DNA from: Tyto alba
Lineage: Eukaryota > Chordata > Aves > Strigiformes > Tytonidae
Length of the DNA stretch: 64,000 nt
Direction of reading: 5' to 3'
Assembly (NCBI RefSeq): GCF_018691265.1
Contig: NW_024881316.1
Coordinates: 24,653,819-24,717,818 of the forward strand
Position numbers and translations under genes: made by a program. Position 1 is the first letter of the stretch; each line of letters begins with the position of its first letter. The notes under the pieces were generated by a model. It did not search any database. It was not told where the DNA came from and was given only the letters and a program-made list of their open reading frames with translations. Positions 63,340 to 64,000 of the stretch are shown here, in pieces.

Positions 63340-64000
63340 CTACAAAACACACAATCAGTTCAACATTTTGTCCAAGTAAAAGTTGTTTTTGTCAGAGTTG
63401 GAATAACATTAATTACTTCATCTACATAACTTACAAGTCTACTGTTAACTATACTGGTCATTGGGTTTTTTAACAGGTCATTGTATATTAAGGTGTTCTT
63501 TAACAGACAGAATACTGCCTTGATTGTACCCATCATCATCATCCTATATATTCTAATGGTGTGGCACAGCAGACAAGAGAAACTCTGTTTAGTAATTTGT
63601 TATTCTTTCCATTTTCCATACCAGAAACAGAAAACTATATTCAATTAATTTCAAGGCTGCTTTTATCTTTGTTTAACTCCTCTTTAGTAGAATAACTATG
63701 TAATTATAGCACTGTATCTGGTCATAATATAGCCTCTGGAGTATTTTCTTAACAGCTTATAACAAATTGGAAGAACCTTTGCTCTGGAGAAAGCAAGCAG
63801 AACATGTTTACATTTTCTAATGCAAATGCAGCTAATTCTGAACAACATCTGGGATGATTTCTGATTCAAGGAAAGTATTTTCTCCCATTTTCCTTGAACC
63901 ATGCAGCCACATGCACCAACTAATTCTGTGTCTGTCTTCTCATTTCTCCCTCTCCAACCTGCGTTCTCACTAGGGCCATGCATGCAGGGGCTGAATGCAC
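63340..64000 (-). other. MLIP: MLIP intron upstream of exon A
   Basis: About 660 bp lying before exon A in the transcript. It reads as ordinary AT-rich sequence with a short CAT/ATC repeat near 63530. I could not match the human first-exon peptide (MELEKREKRSLL) here, so the promoter and first exon should be further right, outside the window. Confidence 0.6.

Overview
The window is intronic, exonic and 3'-flanking vertebrate DNA, almost certainly from a bird. It is AT-rich, gene-poor and free of operon-like packing. It carries CR1 LINE copies with typical avian 3' ends and many simple repeats. The one gene recognised is MLIP (muscular LMNA-interacting protein, also called CIP, C6orf142 in human), transcribed from the minus strand. 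Ten coding exons were read by reverse-complementing the sequence, matching peptides to the remembered human MLIP protein and requiring AG/GT boundaries. No database was searched.

Layout in transcript order (right to left). 63340-64000: intron or upstream sequence; the first exon is outside. 63181-63339: exon A (FTFIPSIGRLPTH block). 60797-61165: exon B (DLFKAEFILITDSGDEDE acidic block). 53103-54716: exon C, a 1.6 kb Ser/Pro-rich exon. 47482-47550: exon D. 38770-38835, 38604-38687 and 38449-38508: exons E, F and G, packed into under 400 bp with introns of 82 and 95 bp. 36694-36738: exon H. 22865-22990: exon I. 17818-18003: exon J, the C-terminal exon, which appears frameshifted relative to the human protein. 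Everything left of about 17.7 kb is 3' UTR or flank with no gene I can support.

Exons A to I are all multiples of three and begin and end in phase 0, so any of them, including the giant exon C, can be skipped without breaking the frame. That fits a protein known for extensive muscle-specific alternative splicing. Exon J breaks the pattern: its first 31 codons match human MLIP in the spliced frame, and the match then continues one frame over.

The rest is introns with repeats. There are four CR1-type LINE pieces, all in the same orientation as MLIP: 13.07-13.55 kb, 25.81-28.83 kb (internally deleted but with an ORF1 remnant), 43.92-44.18 kb (an older amniote-type copy) and 56.95-57.47 kb. There is a 33-unit GATA microsatellite, an (AT)n tract, poly-A/T tracts, a G-quadruplex-like G tract and two short tandem duplications. 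I saw no tRNA, rRNA, CRISPR, retroviral gene or second protein-coding gene. No novel multi-gene system is present; the most unusual signal is the MLIP C-terminal frameshift.
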